Position numbers and translations under genes: made by a program
Part shown: positions 1-7,042 of the stretch, one piece after another
Layout of the letters: each line of letters starts with the position of its first letter
Numbering within the stretch: the first letter of the stretch is position 1
Source: an uncultured Saprospiraceae bacterium
GTDB lineage: Bacteria; Bacteroidota; Bacteroidia; Chitinophagales; Saprospiraceae
Length of the DNA stretch: 18,030 nt
Assembly: GCA_937973565.1 (NCBI GenBank)
Contig: CALJKQ010000226.1
Location: 1 to 18,030, forward strand
Reading direction: 5' to 3'
The notes under the pieces: model-generated
Seen by the model: the letters and a program-made list of their open reading frames with translations, nothing else
Database searches by the model: none
Told to the model about the DNA's origin: nothing

Positions 1-52
1 CATACGAGATCAGATCTGGTGACTGGAGTTCAGACGTGTGCTCTTCCGATCT
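1..52. other. Illumina adapter read-through (not genomic)
   Basis: Bases 1-10 are the inner end of the P7 flow-cell oligo (CATACGAGAT). Bases 11-18 (CAGATCTG) sit where an 8-base index belongs. Bases 19-52 match the 34-base TruSeq read-2 primer site, beginning GTGACTGGAGTTC and ending GCTCTTCCGATCT. Genomic sequence therefore starts at about base 53. Read on the minus strand, this stretch adds the well-known artefact peptide DRKSTRLNSSH to the first gene. It marks the left edge of the window as a contig end. Confidence 0.98.
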
Positions 53-846
53 GTAGCATATTTTATTAAACGAAGCGGTGTTTTTACTATCGTTGGATAA
101 AAAGACAAGGTCGAACGCCTGCCGGTTCGCGCCATATCTCGGCCAAGGGCGGCATACGCGTTGAGTTGATTCCATACCGAATATTTATGTTCTCCTACCA
201 CATGGTCCATGATAAAGCCGGGATGGATGCCGGGAATATAGCCCTTGTCGATTGCCCTGGTGACAAATTCTGTTTCTTCTCCAAAACCCTGCTGTCCTGC
301 ATTCATGCCCAATTGGATATTGAAGCCACCCAGATCGGTCCAAACACTTTTTTTCATGACCATAATACCCCCTTCAATCCGGTCTTCGCCTAATGGCCCG
401 GGACCAGGGGCTTTCACCGACTTCGTGCCAAAATCGGGAGACAGCCATTTGGGCGGTGTTGTCAGAAAAATGCCTTTGTAAATGCCACCAAATAAATCAA
501 ATTTCCCCAGCGAGATCATGTGGTTCAATTCTCTCAACGCATCCGCATGGATAAATCCGTCATCATCCAAAAAAAACAACCATTCGCCCCTCGCTTCTGC
601 AGCGCCTTTGTTTCTGGCAATGGAAAGGCCCGTCTTTGGTTCTGCATGATAGACGAGGTCCACGGGAAAAGTTTTGCTTTTTTTTTGAATTAAGGCTTCC
701 GTCTCTTCATCGCAGGCATTGTCAACAATTACAACTTCCATCACGCCATGGCTCGCCGGTTGGGCATCCGCAATTTTCTGAATACACGTCTCCAACAAAT
801 TGTTTCTACGGAAAGTGCAGATGATGATGCTAACCATGGATGGCAT
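53..846 (-). CDS. Family 2 glycosyltransferase, 3' end missing
   Basis: A GT-A fold glycosyltransferase that would transfer a sugar from a nucleotide-sugar donor; acceptor unknown. The N-terminus MVSIIICTFRRN is the usual GT2 opening. LDDD at residues 93-96 is the metal/donor DxD motif, and GEETEF at 189-194 is the downstream acidic motif near the catalytic base. About 264 genuine residues remain; reading continues into adapter sequence, so the true C-terminus is lost. The start at 846 (MPSM) overlaps the upstream glycosyltransferase by 17 nt; the second Met (837) would give an 8-nt overlap and a more typical N-terminus. It is the last visible gene of a lipoprotein-GT-GT unit. Substrate cannot be told from sequence; cell-surface polysaccharide or glycolipid synthesis is an inference. 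Confidence 0.9.
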
Positions 847-1744
847 TTTTAGGAGATAGATAATACGCCCAAAACAATAAATACATTCTCCATGATTTCC
901 CTAAAAACAACTGGGAAAGCGAGTTTTGCAGGCACTGATATCCAAATTTTTTGTCGCCTGCCCTGCATGCCCTAACGGCATACATCAGGTATTTTTGCGC
1001 CAATACTATCTTAAAATCTTTATCGGACAAATAAGGCAACCACTGTTTTCTGTAATTATCCCTATAGTCGCAAATAGCAGCCAGGTTGTTGTCCACAATG
1101 GAAGACAGTTGCTTCATTTGTTTTGACCCCATGGCTGGATGGTAATGATAGCGGTACAACCAGTTGTTCATTTGCACCATCGTTTTTCCGACCATCACCC
1201 GCATCAAAAAATGTGTGTCTTCCCAAAAAGAAAAACGTTCATCAAACCGCTGTCCAGACAATGCACCAGCAGGAAAGCAGCATGTGCCTACACTGCACAT
1301 GTTGTGCAATAAAAAAGAAAGTACGTTGGGATTCCGGGAAGGGATGTAGTGTGAACCTTTGTGCTCTTTACCGTCTTCATGTATATGCAACAATGCCGTT
1401 CGCACAATTACTTTGTCAGGAAAATGAAGAGCTGCCAACTGCTGATAAAATTGCATCAGCAGGTTTTCATCGTATTGATCGTCATCATCCAAAAAACAAA
1501 GGTATTGACCCGTTGCCGAATCAATACCTTTATTTCTTGCAGCGCTTCTACCCGATTTTGGTGAATTTTTCCACTTTAATCTTGGGTCATTGTCTTCTGC
1601 GTTTGTTGTTTTCAGATCATCATTACCATCCACGATTACAATCACCTCAAAATCTTTAAAAGTTTGTGACAACACACTTTCTATCGCTCTTTGAAGAAAT
1701 TCCGGTCGCTGATGGCTGGGTATGATGACCGAAAAGAATGGCAT
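830..1744 (-). CDS. Family 2 glycosyltransferase
   Basis: A 304-residue GT2 enzyme. The N-terminus MPFFSVIIPSHQRPEFLQRA gives the first beta strand and nucleotide-binding loop. SGRSAARNKGI at about 64-74 and FLDDDD at 84-89 give the donor/metal site, and FWEDTHF at about 173-179 supplies the ED motif. The C-terminal 100 residues are helical and basic with an aromatic patch near the end (LLFWAYYLSPKNA), possibly membrane-associated; this is inference. The start lies 6 nt after the lipoprotein stop and the 3' end overlaps the next GT2 gene, so the three genes are almost certainly cotranscribed. It shares motif order but not close sequence with its neighbour, so the pair is not a recent duplication. 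Donor and acceptor are unknown. Confidence 0.92.
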   Translation of the reverse strand: MPFFSVIIPSHQRPEFLQRAIESVLSQTFKDFEVIVIVDGNDDLKTTNAEDNDPRLKWKNSPKSGRSAARNKGIDSATGQYLCFLDDDDQYDENLLMQFYQQLAALHFPDKVIVRTALLHIHEDGKEHKGSHYIPSRNPNVLSFLLHNMCSVGTCCFPAGALSGQRFDERFSFWEDTHFLMRVMVGKTMVQMNNWLYRYHYHPAMGSKQMKQLSSIVDNNLAAICDYRDNYRKQWLPYLSDKDFKIVLAQKYLMYAVRACRAGDKKFGYQCLQNSLSQLFLGKSWRMYLLFWAYYLSPKNAIHG

Positions 1745-1750
1745 CTTTGA

Positions 1751-2113
1751 TTACTTAGTGAGCGTATAATCGCACCCAACAGATATCAAACCTGCATCGT
1801 TGTCGTAAGATAGGCTGAGTTTACCATCCTCCAGGCTACCGGTAATTTTAATACCAATGCCCAATACGGATGTTCCTCCTTTCAGGTCACAACCATCAAC
1901 TTCCACTACTTCGTCTATAAATTCGCCACCGTCAATAATGACTTCATCGCTGGCTGTGCCCGCAGTGATGGTAATGGTAACGTCTACAGCATTCTCAAGA
2001 TCGCATTTTTGGGTCCCGGTCCAGGTACCAATAAAATCTTCTCTTGCACAATCGTCCTTTTTGCAGGCAACCAGGCTGGCAGCTAAACAAAGGGTTAACA
2101 AAACTTTTTTCAT
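1751..2113 (-). CDS. Small putative surface lipoprotein, unknown function
   Basis: A 120-residue protein with a signal peptide (MKKVLLTLCLAASLVAC) and lipobox LVAC, so lipidation at Cys17 is expected. The mature end starts CKKDDCARED. A Lys followed by acidic residues next to the lipidated Cys resembles the lipoprotein export signal described in Bacteroidota, so outer-leaflet exposure is inferred. The remaining 100 residues are Thr/Val/Gly rich with alternating hydrophobic residues and a WTGT motif near the start, which suggests a small beta-barrel of lipocalin-like type; I do not recognise the family. It has four cysteines in the mature part besides Cys17 only if counted loosely: C22, C37, C74 and C113 are visible, which could form two disulfides. 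It heads the unit leading to the two glycosyltransferases. Confidence 0.82.
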   Translation of the reverse strand: MKKVLLTLCLAASLVACKKDDCAREDFIGTWTGTQKCDLENAVDVTITITAGTASDEVIIDGGEFIDEVVEVDGCDLKGGTSVLGIGIKITGSLEDGKLSLSYDNDAGLISVGCDYTLTK

Positions 2114-2137
2114 ACTATTAAATTTGGTGATTTAATA

Positions 2138-2145
2138 CAAAAATA
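2138..2145 (-). promoter_or_regulatory. -7 promoter element for the lipoprotein-GT unit
   Basis: On the minus strand the sequence is TATTTTTG, a perfect match to the Bacteroidota -7 consensus TAnnTTTG. It ends 24 nt before the lipoprotein ATG. No convincing TTTG lies at the -33 spacing. The twelve bases TATTTTTGTATT recur exactly upstream of paaA. Confidence 0.5.
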
Positions 2146-2151
2146 CTGAAT

Positions 2152-2173
2152 AGTAAGACAAAACCATCTTACT
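2152..2173 (-). terminator. Hairpin downstream of paaC, weak terminator or operator
   Basis: Perfect 7-bp inverted repeat AGTAAGA / TCTTACT with an 8-nt loop, 13 nt beyond the paaC stop. In the minus transcript it is followed by ATTCAGTATTTTTG, which is U-rich but not a clean U-run. It lies just upstream of the lipoprotein -7 element, so it may end the paa transcript, regulate the next unit, or both. Confidence 0.35.
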
Positions 2174-2186
2174 TACAGCCAGTTTT

Positions 2187-2933
2187 TTACCACTCCATTC
2201 CGGGATAAGTGCGTTGCATGTATTGCATGGTGGCCAACAAGTAACCCAAATGTTCAGAATGTATTCCCGCTTTACCGCCTCTTCGCACAGTTTGTTGATT
2301 GGGCCATGATAATGTAGCTTCTCTGATTACTTCCAACAAATCCTTATCTGCGGTTTCTTTTAATTTGGCCAGATCCGGCTCTCCGCAGTTTTCCAACATC
2401 CAAAGATCCGCCTCTGAGGACAGAAAGGCTTCTGATGCAAACTTGGCCATCACATTCAAGGCGTTTTGCATCTTCTGATGGCTCTCCTCTGTACCATCGC
2501 CCAGGCGGATGAGCCATTCGGAGGAAAACTTCAAATGATACCGTACTTCTTTGAGCGACTTGACAGCAATGGCTGCCAATTCTTCGTCTTTTGACCGGGA
2601 AACGGCTGCTAAAAAATGATAGTGAAAATGATCATATATACATTGACGAACGATGGTATAAGCCCAGTCTTCATTGGGTTGTTCGACCAACAATAGATTG
2701 TAGAATTCGGCTTCCTTCCTCATGAAAGGATAATCATCTTCTGATTTACCCTCTTCAACGGCGAGTATTTGATACAGATAACGAGCCTCTCCGATCAGGT
2801 CAAGGGCTATATTGGTAATTGCTATGTCCTGCTCGAGTACCGGCCCATGACCACACCATTCAGACAAACGCTGACCCAGGATCATGGAATTATCTGCCCA
2901 TTGCAGGATGAATTTTTTTCTAGCTGCTTCCAT
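2187..2933 (-). CDS. paaC: Phenylacetyl-CoA epoxidase structural subunit PaaC
   Basis: PaaC is the non-catalytic ferritin-like partner of PaaA in the 1,2-phenylacetyl-CoA epoxidase (PaaABC(D)E), which makes ring-1,2-epoxyphenylacetyl-CoA in the cytoplasm. At 248 residues it has the normal family length. The diagnostic block GHGPVLEQDIAITNIALDLIGEAR lies at about 28-51, and the C-terminal GGKAGIHSEHLGYLLATMQYMQRTYPG segment is typical. Its ATG overlaps the paaB stop by one base (TAATG), indicating translational coupling. No paaD or paaE follows; the next gene downstream is an unrelated lipoprotein after 73 nt. Confidence 0.95.
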   Translation of the reverse strand: MEAARKKFILQWADNSMILGQRLSEWCGHGPVLEQDIAITNIALDLIGEARYLYQILAVEEGKSEDDYPFMRKEAEFYNLLLVEQPNEDWAYTIVRQCIYDHFHYHFLAAVSRSKDEELAAIAVKSLKEVRYHLKFSSEWLIRLGDGTEESHQKMQNALNVMAKFASEAFLSSEADLWMLENCGEPDLAKLKETADKDLLEVIREATLSWPNQQTVRRGGKAGIHSEHLGYLLATMQYMQRTYPGMEW

Positions 2934-3217
2934 TACATGTGTTTTACAGCATCCGGCACTTCATAAAAAGTAGGATGCCGGTATATTTTATCAGAAGCAG
3001 GTTCAAAAAGAAAATCCCCATCAGCAGGATCAGAAGCTTTAATATCCACCGCTTTGACTACCCAGATGCTCACCCCTTCATTCCTCCGGGTATAAACATC
3101 TCTTGCATTTTCCAATGCCATTTCTGCATCAGCTGCATGCAAACTACCCACATGCTTGTGCGATAAGCCGTTTTTCGAGCGGATGAAGACTTCGTATAAA
3201 GGCCAGTTTGTTTCCAT
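2933..3217 (-). CDS. paaB: Phenylacetyl-CoA epoxidase subunit PaaB
   Basis: PaaB is a small bridging subunit of the phenylacetyl-CoA epoxidase that holds the PaaA-PaaC heterodimers together. The start METNWPLYEVFIRSKNGLSHKHVGS matches the conserved family beginning, giving 94 residues, close to the usual 95. An in-frame upstream Met at 3292 would add 25 residues lying inside paaA; I reject it because the family starts at MET..PLYEVF. The sequence also contains the typical LHAADAEMALENARDVYTRRNEG stretch (spanning about residues 25-47). The gene begins 2 nt after the paaA stop and overlaps paaC by one base, so A, B and C are one tight transcription unit. Confidence 0.95.
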   Translation of the reverse strand: METNWPLYEVFIRSKNGLSHKHVGSLHAADAEMALENARDVYTRRNEGVSIWVVKAVDIKASDPADGDFLFEPASDKIYRHPTFYEVPDAVKHM

Positions 3218-3219
3218 TA

Positions 3220-4173
3220 TCAAGCAGTTTTGGATAGTGATGATTTCTCCTTTTGTTTCCGGGCGTAGGCTGCTGCAGCATCCCTTACCCATTGTCCTTT
3301 ATCATGCGCTTCAACCCTGGCACGCAATCTTTCTTCATTGCAGGGGCCATTTCCTTTTACCACCTCCCAGAATTCATCCCAATTGATGGTTCCGAAATCG
3401 TAACCTTTTTTAGCTTCGTTGTATTTGAGATCTTTATCGGGAATGGTCAAGCCCAGCAGTTCCGCCTGGGGTACCGTCATATCAACAAATCTTTGCCTCA
3501 ACTCATCATTGGAAAATCTTTTAATTTTCCATCGCATCGACAACTCCGAGTGCGTAGAATCGGCATCGTTGGGACCAAACATCATCAAGGATGGCCACCA
3601 CCACCGATTGAGGGCATCCTGGGCCATGACTTTTTGTTCTTCTGAACCTTTACACAAAACCGTCATGATTTCGTAACCCTGTCTTTGGTGAAATGACTCT
3701 TCTTTGCAAACCCTCACCATCGCTCTGGCATAAGGACCGTAGGAGCACCGACAAAGCGGAACCTGGTTCATGATGGCAGCTCCGTCAACCAACCAGCCTA
3801 TAGCTCCCATATCGGCCCAGGTAATGGTAGGATAATTGAAAATGCTGGAGTATTTGGCTTTGCCGGTATGCAACTGATCCAACAAGGTGGATCGGTCTAT
3901 ACCCAATGTTTCACAGGCTGAGTAAAGGTAGAGGCCGTGACCTGCTTCATCCTGCACTTTGGCCAACAAAGCCAGTTTGCGTTTGAGGCTGGGTGCGCGG
4001 GTAATCCAATTGCCCTCAGGCAACATGCCCACTATTTCCGAATGTGCGTGCTGTGAAATCTGGCGGATCAACGTTTTTCTATATTCCTCGGGCATCCAAT
4101 CCTTTGGTTCAATTTTTTCGTCCGCATCGATGATTTGCAAAAATCTATCTTCTAATGATGATACCTGCGTCAT
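3220..4173 (-). CDS. paaA: Phenylacetyl-CoA epoxidase catalytic subunit PaaA
   Basis: PaaA carries the diiron centre that epoxidises the ring of phenylacetyl-CoA using O2 and electrons from the reductase PaaE. Counting from the chosen Met, 317 residues are present. Carboxylate/His ligand motifs visible are HSE (E46), QDEAGHG (74-80; E76 and H79) and KEESFH (157-162; E159 and H162). The NRWWWPSLMMFGPNDADSTH block is characteristic. The ATG at 4173 is preferred over a TTG at 4209, since the TTG would lie upstream of the predicted transcription start set by the TATTTTTG element. It is the first gene of paaABC. A palindrome upstream suggests repression in the absence of phenylacetyl-CoA. Confidence 0.96.
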   Translation of the reverse strand: MTQVSSLEDRFLQIIDADEKIEPKDWMPEEYRKTLIRQISQHAHSEIVGMLPEGNWITRAPSLKRKLALLAKVQDEAGHGLYLYSACETLGIDRSTLLDQLHTGKAKYSSIFNYPTITWADMGAIGWLVDGAAIMNQVPLCRCSYGPYARAMVRVCKEESFHQRQGYEIMTVLCKGSEEQKVMAQDALNRWWWPSLMMFGPNDADSTHSELSMRWKIKRFSNDELRQRFVDMTVPQAELLGLTIPDKDLKYNEAKKGYDFGTINWDEFWEVVKGNGPCNEERLRARVEAHDKGQWVRDAAAAYARKQKEKSSLSKTA

Positions 4174-4195
4174 GGCCGTCTCTGATTTATCAATA

Positions 4196-4203
4196 CAAAA
4201 ATA
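4196..4203 (-). promoter_or_regulatory. -7 promoter element of paaABC
   Basis: Minus-strand TATTTTTG is a perfect TAnnTTTG match and ends 22 nt before the paaA ATG, giving a predicted leader of about 16 nt. No TTTG is present at the -33 spacing, as is common when an activator or repressor site occupies that region. Confidence 0.55.
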
Positions 4204-4213
4204 ACCCAAAAAC

Positions 4214-4227
4214 CGAACATTTGTTCG
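4214..4227. promoter_or_regulatory. Palindromic candidate operator of paaABC (PaaR-like)
   Basis: CGAACATTTGTTCG is a perfect 6-bp inverted repeat with a 2-nt centre. It sits between the predicted -7 and -33 positions of the paaA promoter, the classical place for a TetR-family repressor. It agrees at 8 of 10 fixed positions with CNAACGNNCGTTNG, the form I recall for Thermus PaaR, a TetR repressor relieved by phenylacetyl-CoA. The regulator gene is not in this window. Confidence 0.5.
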
Positions 4228-4263
4228 CCCCGCAGGTCAAAGGTTTTTGAAATGAAAAATATA

Positions 4264-4794
4264 TTAGTAAACTTTTGAAAATGAGCTATTTACAACCCAC
4301 TTCGCCCAGCTTTTGTCGTAACCATGGATCTTTTTAACGGGTTTATTGGCCATATCTACAACTTCGTAATTGTGGTTAACCCATTCAAAAAGACTTCCAT
4401 ACAGGTTGTAAACCCGGGTAAATCCCATTTTTATAAGTTTTTCTCCCACTTTTTCACTGCGGTATCCGATGGAACAATAAACAATAATTTTTTTATCTTT
4501 AGGCACAGAAGCGAGTTTGGCTGCATCGAAATGGTTAAATCCTACATGGATCGCCTCTTTGATGTGGCTTACCTTATACTCTTCTGCTTCTCTGGCATCC
4601 AGCAATATTCTGGATGAGGCAGGCATGGCGTGCAAGTCATCTACACTGATGACAGGCACAGAATAAGAGAGATAACTATTTACCATCTCACTGAAAGCCT
4701 TGCTGTCGCCCTCTTTTTTTTGGGTAATGGCCTTGGGTAAGAAAACACATATTAAAATTATCGTTAATGTGTATTTAATTGGATTTATAACCAT
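4264..4794 (-). CDS. Exported rhodanese-like domain protein
   Basis: A 176-residue protein with an N-terminal hydrophobic signal (residues about 8-22, ending near KAITQ) followed by one rhodanese domain (about 45-145). The active loop CSIGYRS begins at Cys107, and LLDAREAEEYKVSHI at about 64-78 is the preceding conserved Asp-Arg motif, so the catalytic cysteine is intact and sulfur transfer or persulfide chemistry in the periplasm is possible. The acceptor is unknown. A C-terminal tail of about 35 residues (NKPVKKIHGYDKSWAKWV) lies beyond the domain. It is divergent from the glucosaminidase gene with almost no spacer. It could join the paa transcript, since its stop lies 90 nt upstream of paaA, although paaA has its own promoter elements. 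Confidence 0.88.
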   Translation of the reverse strand: MVINPIKYTLTIILICVFLPKAITQKKEGDSKAFSEMVNSYLSYSVPVISVDDLHAMPASSRILLDAREAEEYKVSHIKEAIHVGFNHFDAAKLASVPKDKKIIVYCSIGYRSEKVGEKLIKMGFTRVYNLYGSLFEWVNHNYEVVDMANKPVKKIHGYDKSWAKWVVNSSFSKVY

Positions 4795-4814
4795 TGTTCA
4801 AAAAATTTTCAATA

Positions 4815-5444
4815 ATGAAACGATTTTGGCATAGCTTTTGGTTCACTATGGATGTAAAAAATGAGTCATCCTTTATGAGCTTCCTGTTGAGGTCTGCCCT
4901 TTACTTTGTGATCTTCTTTTGTTTGTTGTCTTTTTCAAAGCCGGCAGAAGAGGTAGCAGCACAGTCTTATATAGAACAATTTCATGAATTGGCAGTAGTC
5001 GAGATGCACCGGTCGGGTATTCCTGCCAGCATCACGCTCGCGCAGGCGCTGCACGAATCACAATATGGAATGAGCGAATTGGCTACTGCAGCCAACAATC
5101 ATTTTGGCATCAAATGTAAGTCCTACTGGGTGGGAAAAACCTATTACCACAAAGACGATGATATGAACGATGAAGGACAATTGATAGAGTCCTGCTTCAG
5201 GTCTTATGGCTCCGCTCTGGAATCTTATGTGGATCACTCCAATTTTTTAATGTCTACATCCCACTACCTGCCTTTGTTCAATTACGAGCATACAGATTAT
5301 AAATCCTGGGCCAATGGCTTAAAAAGCTGTGGTTACGCAACGGATCACAAGTATGCTCAAAAGTTGATTAATAAAATTGAGAAATACGATTTAGCGAGAT
5401 TTGATGCCTGGGAAAACCCCTATAAGCGCATCATGGGGAACTAA
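4815..5444 (+). CDS. Membrane-anchored glucosaminidase (GH73/FlgJ-like)
   Basis: A peptidoglycan hydrolase expected to cleave the N-acetylglucosaminyl linkage. From the ATG at 4815 it has 209 residues: a basic/aromatic N-terminus, a hydrophobic segment (about 21-41) acting as signal or anchor, then a GH73-type domain. The signature LAQALHESQYGMSELATAAN (from about 75) holds the likely catalytic Glu81, followed by NHFGIKC and YWVGKTYYHKDDD. The family is usually longer in Bacteroidota, often with C-terminal LysM repeats; none are present. The start is uncertain: TTG at 4794, ATG at 4848 and ATG at 4875 (MSFLLRSALYF, which would begin right at the hydrophobic segment) are alternatives. It converges on the phosphodiesterase gene with a 2-nt gap and no visible terminator. 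Confidence 0.87.
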   Translation: MKRFWHSFWFTMDVKNESSFMSFLLRSALYFVIFFCLLSFSKPAEEVAAQSYIEQFHELAVVEMHRSGIPASITLAQALHESQYGMSELATAANNHFGIKCKSYWVGKTYYHKDDDMNDEGQLIESCFRSYGSALESYVDHSNFLMSTSHYLPLFNYEHTDYKSWANGLKSCGYATDHKYAQKLINKIEKYDLARFDAWENPYKRIMGN

Positions 5445-5446
5445 TA

Positions 5447-7042
5447 TTATTCTCCAAACAGATATACTTTAAAGCGTTTGCCCAGGTCTTCAGCACGCAT
5501 ATAGGCTATTTTCCCGGCTTGTTTGCCCGGTTGGTAAAAGATATAAGGAACGCTTATGATTTGTTTGTTGGCCCCACCATGCCCTCCTTTATAATTGGAA
5601 ACCACGGCTTCATAATCTTTGGCCATATCATAACCTTCACTGGCTGTGATCAGGATATCTCCTGACTTGTCTCTTTTCATCAATTCATAAAAGCGATACA
5701 GTGCATCCGGATATATTGACTTGTAAGTGGCATGCAACCAGGCCTTTTCATCAAAAAAGCCACGATTGACCATACTCACAACTTGTGAGTCTGATTCATA
5801 CCCCAAAGGATCTTTACCCTCCACCACAGTATAACTCAATTGATGGCCCTTTGAAGCAATTTTAGCTTTACCGGTTTTGTGTAAGATCAAGACTTCTTTG
5901 TTGTGGTCGTCCCAATAAAGACAAAGTTCGATGCCTTGAATTTCCACAAGGGCTTTGGGCAAATTTATGGTTTGACCGCTATGGATGCGTAAGTTTTCAA
6001 GCTGTGCTGCACTCGTCTTTTTTGTCTGTCCGCCCAATACATAGAGGTAGGAAGATAAATTGCCATTGATTACAAAAAAGGCATCCAGGTCTTTCAGGCT
6101 GGAAGCTTCTGCTTTGAGATCACTGGAATACAGGATGGCTGACTTCCCCCTTTCGATTTTTAAACCTGTCTTTTCACTGAGTTCCTTACATACATCCATA
6201 TTGTGATATACATCTTGAATGCCGTGGTCAGACAAAATCGCCAGTGCCCTGTTTTTATGCTGTGGCTGGGAAATTTCAATCATCAAGCGCCCGATTTCGT
6301 GATCAATGTGCCTCAAAAGTCTCTGGTAGATGGAATCCGTGCCATTGACATGGTTGTAAGCATCCGGCGAGGCATAGGTGATCCACTGTACCTTGGGGTT
6401 TTTCTTCAATTGCGCAAGCGCAAGATTGGTAACATCGGTCTCGTGCTGAAAATGGTTTTTGATCCAATTTCTGCCAACAAAAGGCAAATTGACGAGGTAA
6501 GACAACATTGTCTTTCCTTCGTATTTGGCGGTGGTATGAGCAAAGCCTGTTTTTACACTTTCCTTCACACCCCGATTCATATATGTATTTACAGATGCCG
6601 TATATGCATTTCCGGCCAATTCAAACAAAGTCTTCGGTTCGGCAACAATGTCGTGATTCATTTGCACATTGGTTCTGCCCACATAATTCCTCAGTTGCCC
6701 CCTGCTCCTGTTTTTATCGAACCATCTCAATCCATAAATACCACTTTTGGAAGCATCTTCACCGGTAATAAAAGGATAAAAACCATAACCTGTCATCGTT
6801 GGAAATGAAGAGATACCATTTTCTACCCACAGCGAGTTTTCGATGAGTTTTTTTATCACAGGCAGGTTTCCTTTTTCAAGTTCTTCCTTAAAGATCGATG
6901 AAGAAAGGCCGTCTATCAACACAATAGTGAGTGTATTACCCCTGGCCTCTTCACTCATTTGATCCGGCTCATAAAGGGATAGGGTAAACCAGGTTGAACC
7001 AATAACTAAGGATGCCAGCAACCATGCCCCAATGGGATTCAT
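5447..7042 (-). CDS. Exported type I phosphodiesterase / alkaline phosphatase superfamily protein
   Basis: A 531-residue protein of the phosphodiesterase/nucleotide pyrophosphatase family (PF01663 type). A hydrophobic N-terminus (about 5-23) implies export or anchoring. All two-metal-site residues expected from NPP enzymes can be placed: D44 (VLIDGLSSS), nucleophile T84 (FPTMTGYGF), D227 and H231 (SPDAYNHVNG), D272 and H273 (LSDHG), and H488 (KGGHGG). It should hydrolyse a phosphomono- or diester; the substrate is unknown. The motif after the nucleophile is GYG rather than the FPN of animal NPPs, and long insertions lie between D273 and H488, so specificity probably differs. Its ATG overlaps the metF stop by one base (TAATG), so it is translated from the metF message. 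Confidence 0.88.
   Translation of the reverse strand: MNPIGAWLLASLVIGSTWFTLSLYEPDQMSEEARGNTLTIVLIDGLSSSIFKEELEKGNLPVIKKLIENSLWVENGISSFPTMTGYGFYPFITGEDASKSGIYGLRWFDKNRSRGQLRNYVGRTNVQMNHDIVAEPKTLFELAGNAYTASVNTYMNRGVKESVKTGFAHTTAKYEGKTMLSYLVNLPFVGRNWIKNHFQHETDVTNLALAQLKKNPKVQWITYASPDAYNHVNGTDSIYQRLLRHIDHEIGRLMIEISQPQHKNRALAILSDHGIQDVYHNMDVCKELSEKTGLKIERGKSAILYSSDLKAEASSLKDLDAFFVINGNLSSYLYVLGGQTKKTSAAQLENLRIHSGQTINLPKALVEIQGIELCLYWDDHNKEVLILHKTGKAKIASKGHQLSYTVVEGKDPLGYESDSQVVSMVNRGFFDEKAWLHATYKSIYPDALYRFYELMKRDKSGDILITASEGYDMAKDYEAVVSNYKGGHGGANKQIISVPYIFYQPGKQAGKIAYMRAEDLGKRFKVYLFGE

Noticed and set aside
245..824. Plus-strand open frames across the glycosyltransferase genes
   Set aside because: They are antisense to clear GT2 genes and have no domain pattern or homology-like composition.
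3218..3292. Longer paaB starting at 3292
   Set aside because: The extra 25 residues overlap the end of paaA and precede the conserved family start METNWPLYEVF.
4174..4209. Longer paaA starting with TTG at 4209
   Set aside because: It would begin upstream of the predicted transcription start and adds residues not typical of PaaA.
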